This document shows positions 1 to 5,814 of a stretch of 5,814 bases of DNA, in pieces. The translations under genes were made by a program, and so were the position numbers. The notes below the pieces were generated by a model that had not been told where the DNA came from, did not search any database, and saw only the letters and a program-made list of their open reading frames with translations. How positions within the stretch are numbered: position 1 is the first letter of the stretch; each line of letters begins with the position of its first letter. Source of the DNA: Bryobacterales bacterium (GTDB taxonomy: Bacteria; Acidobacteriota; Terriglobia; Bryobacterales; Bryobacteraceae); contig JALOKO010000272.1 in NCBI GenBank assembly GCA_025456495.1, positions 1 through 5,814 on the forward strand, written 5' to 3'.

Positions 1-298
1 CGTCCTCTATCTTCACCTTGGTAAACTGCACCAGATCGCCACTGCGCGCGGCGACCCCGGACTTGTTGTTGGCGGCGTCCCACACTGCCTGGTCATAGCG
101 GCCATCGTCGGCAATCTCCAGCGGCTTTTTCGAGCGGGGGATCAGAATCCTCGAGGTGGCGTACTCCGACATCAACCCGCGCAGCAACCCCACCTTGTCC
201 TCGGGACGCAGCCGCTTGGGGTTATCGGCAGCCAACGGGATGCATGCCGCCACAAGCAGCAGGGCGAGTACGGGCAATACGCGGATGTGAGCAGCCAT
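1..298 (-). CDS. Exported protein of unknown function (N-terminal part, cut by window edge)
   Basis: The first 99 residues are visible and the 3' end lies beyond base 1. The ATG at 298-296 is preceded by a textbook AGGAG at 310-306 with a seven-base spacer, so the start is well supported. Residues 1-24 form a signal peptide: a short start with Arg6, then a hydrophobic stretch (about 7-22). V16-A17-A18-C19 fits a lipobox, so this could be a lipoprotein anchored at Cys19. Cleavage by signal peptidase I after Ala24, just before DNP, is an alternative. The mature part is hydrophilic and charged (RLRPEDKVGLLRG near 29-41, SRILIPRSKKPLE near 49-61), with no domain I recognise. It starts 36 bases after the stop of the CPBP protease gene, so the two are probably co-transcribed. 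The family seems to occur in Acidobacteriota, but that is a vague memory. Envelope location is well supported; function is unknown. Confidence 0.85.
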   Translation of the reverse strand, partial: MAAHIRVLPVLALLLVAACIPLAADNPKRLRPEDKVGLLRGLMSEYATSRILIPRSKKPLEIADDGRYDQAVWDAANNKSGVAARSGDLVQFTKVKIED

Positions 299-305
299 GG
301 CAGGG

Positions 306-310
306 CTCCT
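306..310 (-). promoter_or_regulatory. Shine-Dalgarno site of the exported-protein gene
   Basis: The minus strand reads AGGAG seven bases before the ATG at 298-296. This is the strongest ribosome binding site in the window. It lies in the 36-base gap after the protease stop codon (337-335). That gap leaves little room for a separate promoter, which supports co-transcription with the protease gene. Confidence 0.8.
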
Positions 311-334
311 GGAACCGGATCTCGAAGTGGTTGG

Positions 335-1264
335 TTAGACGCTGCGTAACCGTGGCCAGCGCCAAAGCAATAGCACCATCAGCGGCATCGCCAAGGTGCA
401 GACGATTCCCGACTCCGGGCCGTACGCGCCTCCCGCCCAAAAGGCATCCGCGCTTTGCAGGCGGATCCCGGACACCTCCAGTGTAAACCCGCTGAGTTCC
501 ACACCCAGCAGGGGCAGCGTCCAGTTCCAGGCGGTATGCAAACCAATGGGGAGCCAGAGATCGCGGCTGCGCAGGCAGGCCACGCCAAACACTACGCCCC
601 ACAGCATCGTATTCAGCAACGCCAGCCAGGTGACCGACAAGTTGCCCCCATGCGCCCACGCAAACAGCGCGCTTGTCACTATGACGCTGACCACCGGGCC
701 AAAGGTTTCCCGCAGCCGCTGGAACACCAGACCCCGAAACAGGATCTCTTCCCCAATCGCGCTAAACAGGATCAGCACAAAGAACAGCGGAAGGGAATCC
801 CAGGCAATGGGCCTATCCGCGGATTGCCAGGCGGCCTTCCCCAGCAGCACGGGCATCGCAGTCACCGCCGCGCCCGCCCCCGCACCCAATCCAATCCCCA
901 GCACCAGATTGCGCTGGGTACGTTCGTTCCAATGCAAGCCTACGGAAAGGACAGATCGCCCTCGATGGAACATGCGCAGTGCGATCGCCGTCGCTGCCAA
1001 CGACCCCAGGAACACCGACAACGCCGAGATCAGCAGCAGGTTCGGGACAAGCGCGTAGAAACTGGTGATCAGCAGCGAAGCCACCAGGAACAGGAAGCCG
1101 AACACAAGGATTTCCAGGATCGCGCGCATCGTGGGAGGCACGACGGGCGGAGGTGGACTCGCCTCCTCCAGGGCCTCGGCAGTCGCGTCGCCCGGTCGAT
1201 CACCGGGAGGCATCTCGGGCATGCTCGTTTTTGGGCTTGTGGGATCCACGGGCTGTGCTTCCAT
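335..1264 (-). CDS. CPBP family intramembrane metalloprotease (Abi/Rce1-like)
   Basis: This encodes 309 residues. Residues 1-45 are a Pro-rich, acidic, probably cytoplasmic tail. About eight hydrophobic segments follow (roughly 48-72, 75-98, 119-142, 155-171, 188-203, 211-231, 236-250, 287-303). The CPBP motifs are all present: EEILFR at 172-177 (E172, E173, R177), FAWAH at 201-205 (H205), and H243 with N247 in the third motif. In this family, which includes eukaryotic Rce1, these residues form the intramembrane active site, so the protein is expected to be an active protease in the inner membrane. Its substrate cannot be read from the sequence. Bacterial members are variously linked to bacteriocin immunity, protein maturation and signalling. 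The ATG at 1264 is chosen because it opens the natural N-terminus. The frame stays open up to 1564, but that part overlaps the kinase gene and does not look like protein. No good Shine-Dalgarno site precedes 1264; Met15 and Met18 are alternative starts. Confidence 0.93.
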   Translation of the reverse strand: MEAQPVDPTSPKTSMPEMPPGDRPGDATAEALEEASPPPPVVPPTMRAILEILVFGFLFLVASLLITSFYALVPNLLLISALSVFLGSLAATAIALRMFHRGRSVLSVGLHWNERTQRNLVLGIGLGAGAGAAVTAMPVLLGKAAWQSADRPIAWDSLPLFFVLILFSAIGEEILFRGLVFQRLRETFGPVVSVIVTSALFAWAHGGNLSVTWLALLNTMLWGVVFGVACLRSRDLWLPIGLHTAWNWTLPLLGVELSGFTLEVSGIRLQSADAFWAGGAYGPESGIVCTLAMPLMVLLLWRWPRLRSV

Positions 1265-1392
1265 GATTTCAGAGCCGTGCTGGATTCGCCACCCGGTTCC
1301 TTGACTCGCGGTTTCCTGCCCGCCATGCGTTCTCCAGACCGCAGAGGGGAACGCGATGCAACCGATACCGCCCCACATCGCGGCAGGCCCAG
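1265..1392. other. Intergenic gap between kinase and protease genes
   Basis: The 128 bases between the kinase stop codon and the chosen protease start hold no convincing sigma-70 promoter, no Shine-Dalgarno site and no hairpin followed by a T-run on the minus strand. The protease frame is open right through it, with an ATG at 1378-1376. A longer protease starting there is therefore formally possible, but the extra residues (rich in Gly, Trp and Arg) do not look like a natural N-terminus. Confidence 0.5.
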
Positions 1393-4300
1393 CTAGTGCG
1401 TGGAATCCACCGCGAGCCCGGATGGCGCGGTGGATGGGTGCGCGGCGGAATCCACAGCGTTCGACGCTCTTGAGACACGCGCAATGGCATCGAACAGTCC
1501 GGCTGGCCCGAAGGGCTTCACCACGTAGCCGTCCATTCCCACGTCCATGCACTGCTTGCGGCACTGGAACAGCCCATTGGCGGTGACGGCGATGATAGGA
1601 ATTCTGGCGCCGGTACCCTGCTCGCTCTCACGGATCAGACGCGTGGCCTCAATGCCATCCATAACAGGCATCTGGATGTCCATCAGGATAAGGTCAAAGT
1701 GTTCCGCCTTCACCGCTTCCACCGCTGCCTGGCCGTTGACCACCGCCATCACATGCAGCCCCTTGGTCTTCAGAATCCGCTCCAGAAGGGTCTGATTGAC
1801 GGGGTTGTCTTCAGCAATCAGCACCTTCCGGAAAGGAAGCGTCGCTGGCGATGGTGGCGTGGATGCCCCATCCGCGCCCGTCCCCGAGGAACCCGTTCCT
1901 GCCGAACCCGCCCCCCCGGAACCCGTCCCCGCGATGCCCGACCCCGCCGCGCGTGCTCCCTCCGATCCTGGAACGCCAGCCGGCGTCACTGCAGCAGCCG
2001 ACGATACTGCTGCAGCCGACGAAACTGATGCAGCTGATTCGGTCGCACCCGACAACGCCGCGTCACCCTGCCCGGCCGCCGTCGCGGCGGGTAGCACGGT
2101 CAAGGGCAGTTCCACCGCGAAGCGGCTTCCGCGCCCCACCTCGCTGTGAACAGTGACTTCCCCGCCAAAGGCATCCACCAGGTTCTTCACGATGGCCAGA
2201 CCCAACCCGGCCCCTCCGTGGCGACGCTGCAAGCTACCGTCCACTTGCCGGAACGGCTCAAAAATCAGCGGCAGTTGGTCTTGCGCAATGCCAATGCCCT
2301 CATCGGCCACCACAAACACCACCCGATGCAGCGACGGGTCCTTGCCACGGATGCTGAAGATTTCAATGGTAATCGATCCACTGTCGGTGAACTTGACGGC
2401 GTTGCTGATCAGGTTCTGCAGAATCTGCCGGACGCGGTGCGCGTCGGCAAGCACCCGGGCGGGTAGTGTGGGCGCCAGCTTCAGTTGCAATCGCAGCCCT
2501 TTGCGCTGCACTTCGAAACGGACACTGCGCGCCGCCTGGTCGGCGATGGCCCCCAGGTTGCACTCTCCGGGGCGCAGCACAGCCTCACCCGACTCAATCG
2601 CCGCGAAGTCCAACAGGTCTTCGATGATGTCCACCAGCGTCTTCCCGGAGGCCTGCACCGTCTGCAAGTGCTCCCGCTGCTCGTCGCTCAACTCCGTATT
2701 CAGAATCAGGCTGGTGAAGCCCAGAATTCCGTTCAGCGGTGTGCGCATCTCATGGGAAACGTTGGCGAGGATCTGATCCTTAAAGCGGCTTGCAGCTTCC
2801 GCCCGCTGTCGCTGTTCGTCAAGTTCGCGGGTGCGGTCGCTGACGGCGTCTTCCAGTTGGCGCTGACGCTCGAGCATCCGGTGGTATCTCCACCGCCAGA
2901 AGCCACGAGCCAACGCAAGCGCCAGCCACAGGAAAGTGGCAATCGCCCACCATTGCCGCCACCAGGGTGTGGGCACCACAAGCGAAAGTGAGGCAATCGG
3001 ACTCCACGGTCCCCCCGCCTCCCGTGCCGAAACCTGAAACGTATGCAGGCCCGGCTCCACCCGACTGAAGTTCACCTCCCGTTCCTGCGACTCCACCCAC
3101 GGCGTCTCCTCGCCCAGGCGATAGCGAAAGCGGATGAGTTCCTGGTTTGAGAAGCGCGGTGCCGCAAAGGCCACGCGAAACTGCGACGCAGCCTGGACCA
3201 GTGTGCCTTCCGCCACTGGCGCGATCGCGTTTGTCCCCGTGCCCACGCCGAGAATGGCCGCCGTTAGTGGAGTGTGCCGGAACTCCGCGGGAGGTTGGAA
3301 CCGGGCCAGCCCTCGTGCGGTCCCGATCCAAAGTTCGCCGTCGACGCCCAGGCTGATCCCATCCACGCTGATGTCGTTCCAGATCAGGCCATCACCCTGG
3401 GTGAAGGCGAACCACTCGCGGTCCGACAGCACGCTCAATCCGCGTTCGGTGCCCGCATACAAGCGGCCCGCGGAGTCAGTCCGCAGTGCGAACACCTTGT
3501 CCGAGAGCAGGCCATCTTCCTGGCTGAAGTGCGCTACGGTCCGGTTGCCGGACTGGCCGCGGATTTCCGACAGTCCGCGGGGCAGCCGGTAATTCGCCCA
3601 AATCGCCCCGGACGGATGCGCGACCGCCGCAAAGACGTCGTTGCTAAGCAGCCCGTCTGCGGTGGTGACCACCTCCACATTCCCGTCCTTGAGGATCAGC
3701 AGGCCTTTCCGTGTGCCCGCCAGCAGAGAGCCGTCGGGGCTGGCCGTCAACGAGTAGGCCATGGCATTGCCCAGGATGTCTACGGCCATCCGTTCAAACC
3801 GCCACCCGGCTTCATCCGGGGTCAGGCGCCCGATCCCCTGGGAATGCGCGATCCACAGTGACCCCCGGTGCCAGAGTAAGGAGCACACCATCTGGATCGC
3901 GACGCCGTTCTCAGCCGAAAAGGCCTGCGACTGACTGCTGCCAGGCGACCAACGGTAAATGCGACCCGCTTCGTTCGAAAACCACAGCTCGCCCTGCGCC
4001 CCGGCGCTAAGCCCATAGATGACGTTGCGCCTGGGGATGGACGCAGGCAGCGCCGCATCCTGAAACGGAGCATGCGGCCCAGGTCGGGTCGCCAGCCCCC
4101 GGTTCGTGGCCACCCAACTGCTGCCATCGCGCAGGTGTACCACGCGGGATACGGTCTGGCCGGGCAACCCGTCCAGTGCATCCCAACCGCTCCAGGAATC
4201 AGGACCCAGCCACTGCGTGAGACCCGAGCCGGAAGTCCCAATCCAGAGCATCCCCATGCGATCCCGCAAGAAGCAGAATGCCAGATCCGAAGGGAAGCCC

Positions 4301-5277
4301 CGCGTGCGATCCATTGCCTGGATCCCATCCCCCCGCTGAACGGTGAAGCCTTCGTCGGCCGGAACGAACAGGCTGCCATCGGCATGGACGTAGAGCTGGC
4401 CCTGGCCCGCATACGGGATCGGCAGCAATTCAGGACGGGGAAGGCCGCGCGTGATTCGATACACTTCCCGTTGGAAGGTCCCTGCCAGCCAGGCGCCAGT
4501 GGCATCCTGCGCAAGGCTCATCCAGTTCCTCTCCGGGACGGTGGTCCACCAGACGGGCATTCCCGACAGCGGGTCCATGCACAGAAACCGGTTGTCCTCG
4601 TGGGTGAAGTAACAGAGGTTGCCCTGGGGGTCCACACCCAGTGGGCTCACCAGAGAGGGCCGGTCAGAGTCCCCCTTCACCAGTAGCCTTGTTCGCCAAG
4701 GAGCCGGCGGCAGCACATCCCTGTCTACCGCGCTCACGGATCGTTCGGCCGGTTCCACCACGAACACGCCACGCGGTGTGGAAACATACACGGCGCCGCC
4801 TGGACCCTTGGCCAGCGGGCTCCCGCTGGCGGGCGACAGGCGCAACCAGTCCGAAGCCGGAAGCACCACCTGAAACCCCGCACCCATGTACCGGCTGATT
4901 CCGGCGCTTGTGGATACCCAAATGGCCCCGTCGTCTGCTTCCAGGATCTGCGTCACCCAGTCGCCAGCCAGACCGTCCTCGGAGGTAAAGCGGCGAAAAT
5001 TGCGCCCGTCAAAGCGAAAGAGACCAGTATGGGTGGCCACCCAAAGGAACCCCGCGCGGTCTTGCAGCAGATCGCGGACGACAAGGTCGTTCAGCCCATA
5101 GGTCTGTTCGAGGACACGGAATCGCTGCGGGGCCGCATGCAGCGGAACCGCAATCCACAGCAGAAGGGCGCACAGCAAGGCTCCGCCAAGCCATCCGCTG
5201 CGCCCCACCGCGGCGGCGATTGTCACGGGTGATCGCTTCCAGGCGCCAACGGTGGAAGTGGGAAAGCGCAACCTCAC
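1393..5277 (-). CDS. Hybrid histidine kinase with two seven-bladed sensor propellers, Y_Y_Y domain and C-terminal receiver
   Basis: This 1294-residue protein is a one-piece two-component system. Residues 1-49 are a signal/anchor segment (hydrophobic 31-46, cleavage possible near HAA, 47-49). Fourteen Reg_prop-type blades follow, with LW-[IV]-[GA]T-like strands near 77, 119, 163, 220, 262, 303, 344, 387, 431, 474, 518, 559, 606 and 649. DGL turns lie near 101, 369, 541, 588 and 629. A Y_Y_Y domain (about 698-768), a membrane helix (about 774-793) and a coiled coil (about 797-832) come next. The HisKA H-box has phospho-acceptor His842. The ATPase has Asn959, DEGIGI 992-997, FEPF 1006-1009 and GGAGLGL 1021-1027. 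A repetitive linker (1061-1146) leads to the receiver: Asp1157, phospho-acceptor Asp1200, Thr1232, Lys1254. The propellers should be periplasmic and sense a ligand, often a glycan in Bacteroidetes relatives. No HPt or HTH domain is present. The start is a GTG with a weak TAAGG; GTG18 is an alternative. Confidence 0.96.
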   Translation of the reverse strand: MRLRFPTSTVGAWKRSPVTIAAAVGRSGWLGGALLCALLLWIAVPLHAAPQRFRVLEQTYGLNDLVVRDLLQDRAGFLWVATHTGLFRFDGRNFRRFTSEDGLAGDWVTQILEADDGAIWVSTSAGISRYMGAGFQVVLPASDWLRLSPASGSPLAKGPGGAVYVSTPRGVFVVEPAERSVSAVDRDVLPPAPWRTRLLVKGDSDRPSLVSPLGVDPQGNLCYFTHEDNRFLCMDPLSGMPVWWTTVPERNWMSLAQDATGAWLAGTFQREVYRITRGLPRPELLPIPYAGQGQLYVHADGSLFVPADEGFTVQRGDGIQAMDRTRGFPSDLAFCFLRDRMGMLWIGTSGSGLTQWLGPDSWSGWDALDGLPGQTVSRVVHLRDGSSWVATNRGLATRPGPHAPFQDAALPASIPRRNVIYGLSAGAQGELWFSNEAGRIYRWSPGSSQSQAFSAENGVAIQMVCSLLWHRGSLWIAHSQGIGRLTPDEAGWRFERMAVDILGNAMAYSLTASPDGSLLAGTRKGLLILKDGNVEVVTTADGLLSNDVFAAVAHPSGAIWANYRLPRGLSEIRGQSGNRTVAHFSQEDGLLSDKVFALRTDSAGRLYAGTERGLSVLSDREWFAFTQGDGLIWNDISVDGISLGVDGELWIGTARGLARFQPPAEFRHTPLTAAILGVGTGTNAIAPVAEGTLVQAASQFRVAFAAPRFSNQELIRFRYRLGEETPWVESQEREVNFSRVEPGLHTFQVSAREAGGPWSPIASLSLVVPTPWWRQWWAIATFLWLALALARGFWRWRYHRMLERQRQLEDAVSDRTRELDEQRQRAEAASRFKDQILANVSHEMRTPLNGILGFTSLILNTELSDEQREHLQTVQASGKTLVDIIEDLLDFAAIESGEAVLRPGECNLGAIADQAARSVRFEVQRKGLRLQLKLAPTLPARVLADAHRVRQILQNLISNAVKFTDSGSITIEIFSIRGKDPSLHRVVFVVADEGIGIAQDQLPLIFEPFRQVDGSLQRRHGGAGLGLAIVKNLVDAFGGEVTVHSEVGRGSRFAVELPLTVLPAATAAGQGDAALSGATESAASVSSAAAVSSAAAVTPAGVPGSEGARAAGSGIAGTGSGGAGSAGTGSSGTGADGASTPPSPATLPFRKVLIAEDNPVNQTLLERILKTKGLHVMAVVNGQAAVEAVKAEHFDLILMDIQMPVMDGIEATRLIRESEQGTGARIPIIAVTANGLFQCRKQCMDVGMDGYVVKPFGPAGLFDAIARVSRASNAVDSAAHPSTAPSGLAVDSTH
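1405..1435 (-). repeat. 10-bp perfect inverted repeat at the 3' end of the kinase gene
   Basis: ATCCACCGCG at 1405-1414 is the exact reverse complement of 1426-1435, separated by 11 bases. In the kinase transcript this forms a strong GC-rich hairpin within codons 1281-1291, ending nine bases before the TAG stop. No U-run follows, so it is not a standard intrinsic terminator. A further copy of the outer arm sequence (GGAATCCAC) lies at 1447-1455, which gives an alternative pairing partner and encodes a repeated AVDS in the protein tail. It may affect transcript stability or read-through into the protease gene, but this is inference. Confidence 0.6.
1870..1944 (-). repeat. Five diverged 15-bp tandem repeats (Gly-rich pentapeptide)
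   Basis: The 75 bases split into five 15-base units, each encoding a pentapeptide: GSGIA, GTGSG, GAGSA, GTGSS and GTGAD (kinase residues 1112-1136). The units share a GGNACGGGT-like core but differ at several places, so they are not a recent exact duplication. A run of seven C bases at 1911-1917 (seven G on the coding strand) lies inside the third unit. Confidence 0.75.
1987..2022 (-). repeat. Two 18-bp tandem repeats encoding SSAAAV twice
   Basis: Codons 1086-1097 of the kinase encode SSAAAV-SSAAAV. The two 18-base units differ at only a few positions, and a third, more diverged partial copy lies at 2023-2037. Like the neighbouring 15-bp repeats, they lie in the flexible linker, where changes in length would keep the reading frame. 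Confidence 0.75.
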
Positions 5278-5363
5278 AATGCCTTATCGGCGTTTGCCCG
5301 GATCTTCTTGAAGCAGACGCTTCCACCGGCAGCAGGCCCGGCTTTGGAGGCAGCAGTTCAGCG

Positions 5364-5407
5364 ATTGGGAACCAGCCCAGGCATTGGGAACCAGCCCAGG
5401 CATTGGG
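5364..5407. repeat. 19-bp tandem repeat, 2.3 copies, with internal dyad
   Basis: Bases 5364-5382 and 5383-5401 are identical 19-mers, and a third copy begins at 5402 but breaks down after ATTGGG. Each full unit contains TGGG-N6-CCCA, a small near-symmetric site like those bound by dimeric regulators. The array starts 87 bases upstream of the kinase start codon, a sensible place for an operator. The second unit can also pair with GCTGGT at 5411-5416 to form a stem (ACCAGC, 5390-5395). The regulatory role is inferred; a neutral slippage duplication is the alternative. Confidence 0.8.
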
Positions 5408-5439
5408 GAAGCTGGTGGGGAGAGGATGTCGCCGCGTGG

Positions 5440-5465
5440 GTGGGGAAGTGACCGCCGGTCCCCAC
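5440..5465 (-). terminator. GC-rich hairpin after the MerR-like gene (possible terminator)
   Basis: GTGGGG at 5440-5445 pairs with CCCCAC at 5460-5465, and an inner ACC/GGT stem (5451-5453 with 5457-5459) extends it across an asymmetric bulge. It starts seven bases after the stop codon of the MerR-like gene in the direction of transcription. No U-run follows, so intrinsic termination is doubtful. It could instead protect the 3' end or be chance pairing in GC-rich DNA. Confidence 0.3.
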
Positions 5466-5472
5466 TGGAACC

Positions 5473-5814
5473 CTAACCCAACTTTGCCAGACGCGTGTCA
5501 TCCGCGCCAAACACCGCGCGTTGCGGTTTCTTCGGGGTCGCCGCGGGCAATCGCAAATCGCCTAGGCGCTTCACCTGGTCAGTGACGCAAACCAGAAACA
5601 TCGGCTGCATTGCGCCCTTCAGGATGTCGATGATCTGTTCCTGGTTGCGCTCAAGGTACACAGATTTGCCGTCGGTAAGCAGGTGCAAATCAGACTCTCC
5701 GGCCAGCACCTCCCGCAGGCGGGCGCCCAACTCCCGTTGCAGATATTCCAGCACGCGCCGGATCTTCTGCAACGAAAAGCCCTTCCGGCGCAACTCCGCA
5801 ATCAGGCTGATCTC
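5473..5814 (-). CDS. MerR-like transcriptional regulator, C-terminal part (5' end outside window)
   Basis: The frame is open to the window edge, giving the last 113 residues; the true start is not visible. Residues 1-29, with LRRKGFSLQKIRRVLEYL near 8-25, match the end of a MerR-type winged helix-turn-helix, where a loop reading G-[FV]-S-L leads into the helix that follows the wing. The rest is not a classical metal- or drug-binding MerR tail. It is a small compact domain with LLTDGKSVYL (about 45-54) and a helix QEQIIDILKG (about 57-66), then MFLVCVTDQVKRL and a basic tail. No conserved cysteine cluster is present. Similar layouts occur in MerR-headed antitoxins that pair with PIN-like toxins, but no toxin gene follows here: the next 195 bases are non-coding. 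A stand-alone regulator, perhaps acting on the kinase promoter next door, is equally possible. Confidence 0.7.
   Translation of the reverse strand, partial: EISLIAELRRKGFSLQKIRRVLEYLQRELGARLREVLAGESDLHLLTDGKSVYLERNQEQIIDILKGAMQPMFLVCVTDQVKRLGDLRLPAATPKKPQRAVFGADDTRLAKLG

Larger units (their letters stand above)
1840..2097 (-). other. Low-complexity Ala/Ser/Gly/Thr linker between ATPase and receiver
   Basis: Codons 1061-1146 of the kinase encode about 86 residues made almost only of Ala, Ser, Gly, Thr, Pro and Val. They contain no predicted structure and join the ATPase domain to the receiver. Hybrid kinases usually have a much shorter linker here. The stretch contains two families of short tandem DNA repeats (listed separately), which suggests growth by replication slippage. 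A long flexible tether could let the receiver reach the kinase core or a separate HPt partner; that role is inferred. Confidence 0.8.
5278..5472. promoter_or_regulatory. Intergenic region upstream of the kinase gene
   Basis: These 195 bases must hold the kinase promoter if the gene is not read through from the MerR-like gene. No clear -35/-10 pair is visible on the minus strand; the best candidate is CTTCAA with GATAAG close to the start, and it is weak. The region contains a hairpin after the MerR-like stop codon, the 19-bp tandem repeat, and a small 5-bp stem (GAAGC-N4-GCTTC, 5310-5323) in the probable leader. A weak TAAGG (5286-5282) sits four bases before the GTG start. Confidence 0.45.

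Noticed and set aside
455..1396. Plus-strand open frame of 313 codons opposite the protease gene
   Set aside because: It is antisense to a gene with clear family motifs. Its product is rich in Gln, Arg, His and Pro with no domain, as expected for a shadow frame in GC-rich DNA.
1265..1564. N-terminal extension of the protease frame up to 1564
   Set aside because: Most of it overlaps the 3' end of the kinase gene in another frame, and the encoded residues are Arg/Gly/Cys-rich without family similarity. The natural start is at 1264.
3274..3861. Plus-strand open frame of 195 codons opposite the propeller region
   Set aside because: It lies wholly antisense to the kinase propellers, has no ribosome site or recognisable domain, and has shadow-like composition.
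3822..4514. Second minus-strand frame of 230 codons inside the kinase gene
   Set aside because: It is an out-of-frame shadow on the same strand; the propeller blades are continuous in the main frame across this region.
4072..4686. Plus-strand open frame of 204 codons opposite the propeller region
   Set aside because: It is antisense to well-formed propeller blades; no motifs, and the composition is typical of a shadow frame.
5364..5407. CRISPR array
   Set aside because: The repeats are directly adjacent with no spacers, only just over two copies exist, and no cas gene is present.
5220..5585. Plus-strand open frame of 121 codons spanning the kinase/MerR-like intergenic region
   Set aside because: It overlaps both neighbouring genes on the opposite strand and reads through the tandem repeat. 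The product is low-complexity with no recognisable domain.

Overview
The window is GC-rich bacterial DNA. It holds four protein genes, all on the minus strand, so transcription runs from high to low coordinates. No RNA gene, insertion sequence or CRISPR array was seen. The best guess for the source is Acidobacteriota (Solibacter/Bryobacter-like). This is inferred from the pairing of a huge propeller-type hybrid histidine kinase with high GC and from the general look of the two end genes. No sequence search was possible, and Verrucomicrobia or other soil phyla are not excluded.

Layout in the direction of transcription: (1) 5814-5473, the C-terminal 113 residues of a MerR-like regulator whose start lies outside the window. 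(2) 5472-5278, a 195-base gap with a hairpin just after the regulator's stop codon and a 19-bp tandem repeat about 87 bases before the next start. (3) 5277-1393, a 1294-residue one-piece two-component system: signal peptide, 14 propeller blades (two seven-bladed domains), Y_Y_Y domain, one membrane helix, HisKA, HATPase, a repetitive Ala/Gly/Ser linker and a receiver domain. (4) 1392-1265, a 128-base gap with no clear promoter. (5) 1264-335, a CPBP (Abi/Rce1-like) membrane protease. (6) After only 36 bases, 298-1, the N-terminal 99 residues of an exported protein of unknown function with a very good ribosome binding site.

The protease and the exported protein are probably co-transcribed and may be read through from the kinase gene. 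A plausible but unproven picture is a periplasmic sensor whose signal passes through a phosphorelay, with a membrane protease and an envelope protein encoded just downstream. The kinase has neither an HPt domain nor a DNA-binding output domain, so its final target must be encoded elsewhere.

I found no convincing new multi-gene system. The points most worth a second look are the tandem operator-like repeat upstream of the kinase, the 10-bp inverted repeat ending nine bases before the kinase stop codon, and the expanding low-complexity linker between kinase and receiver.
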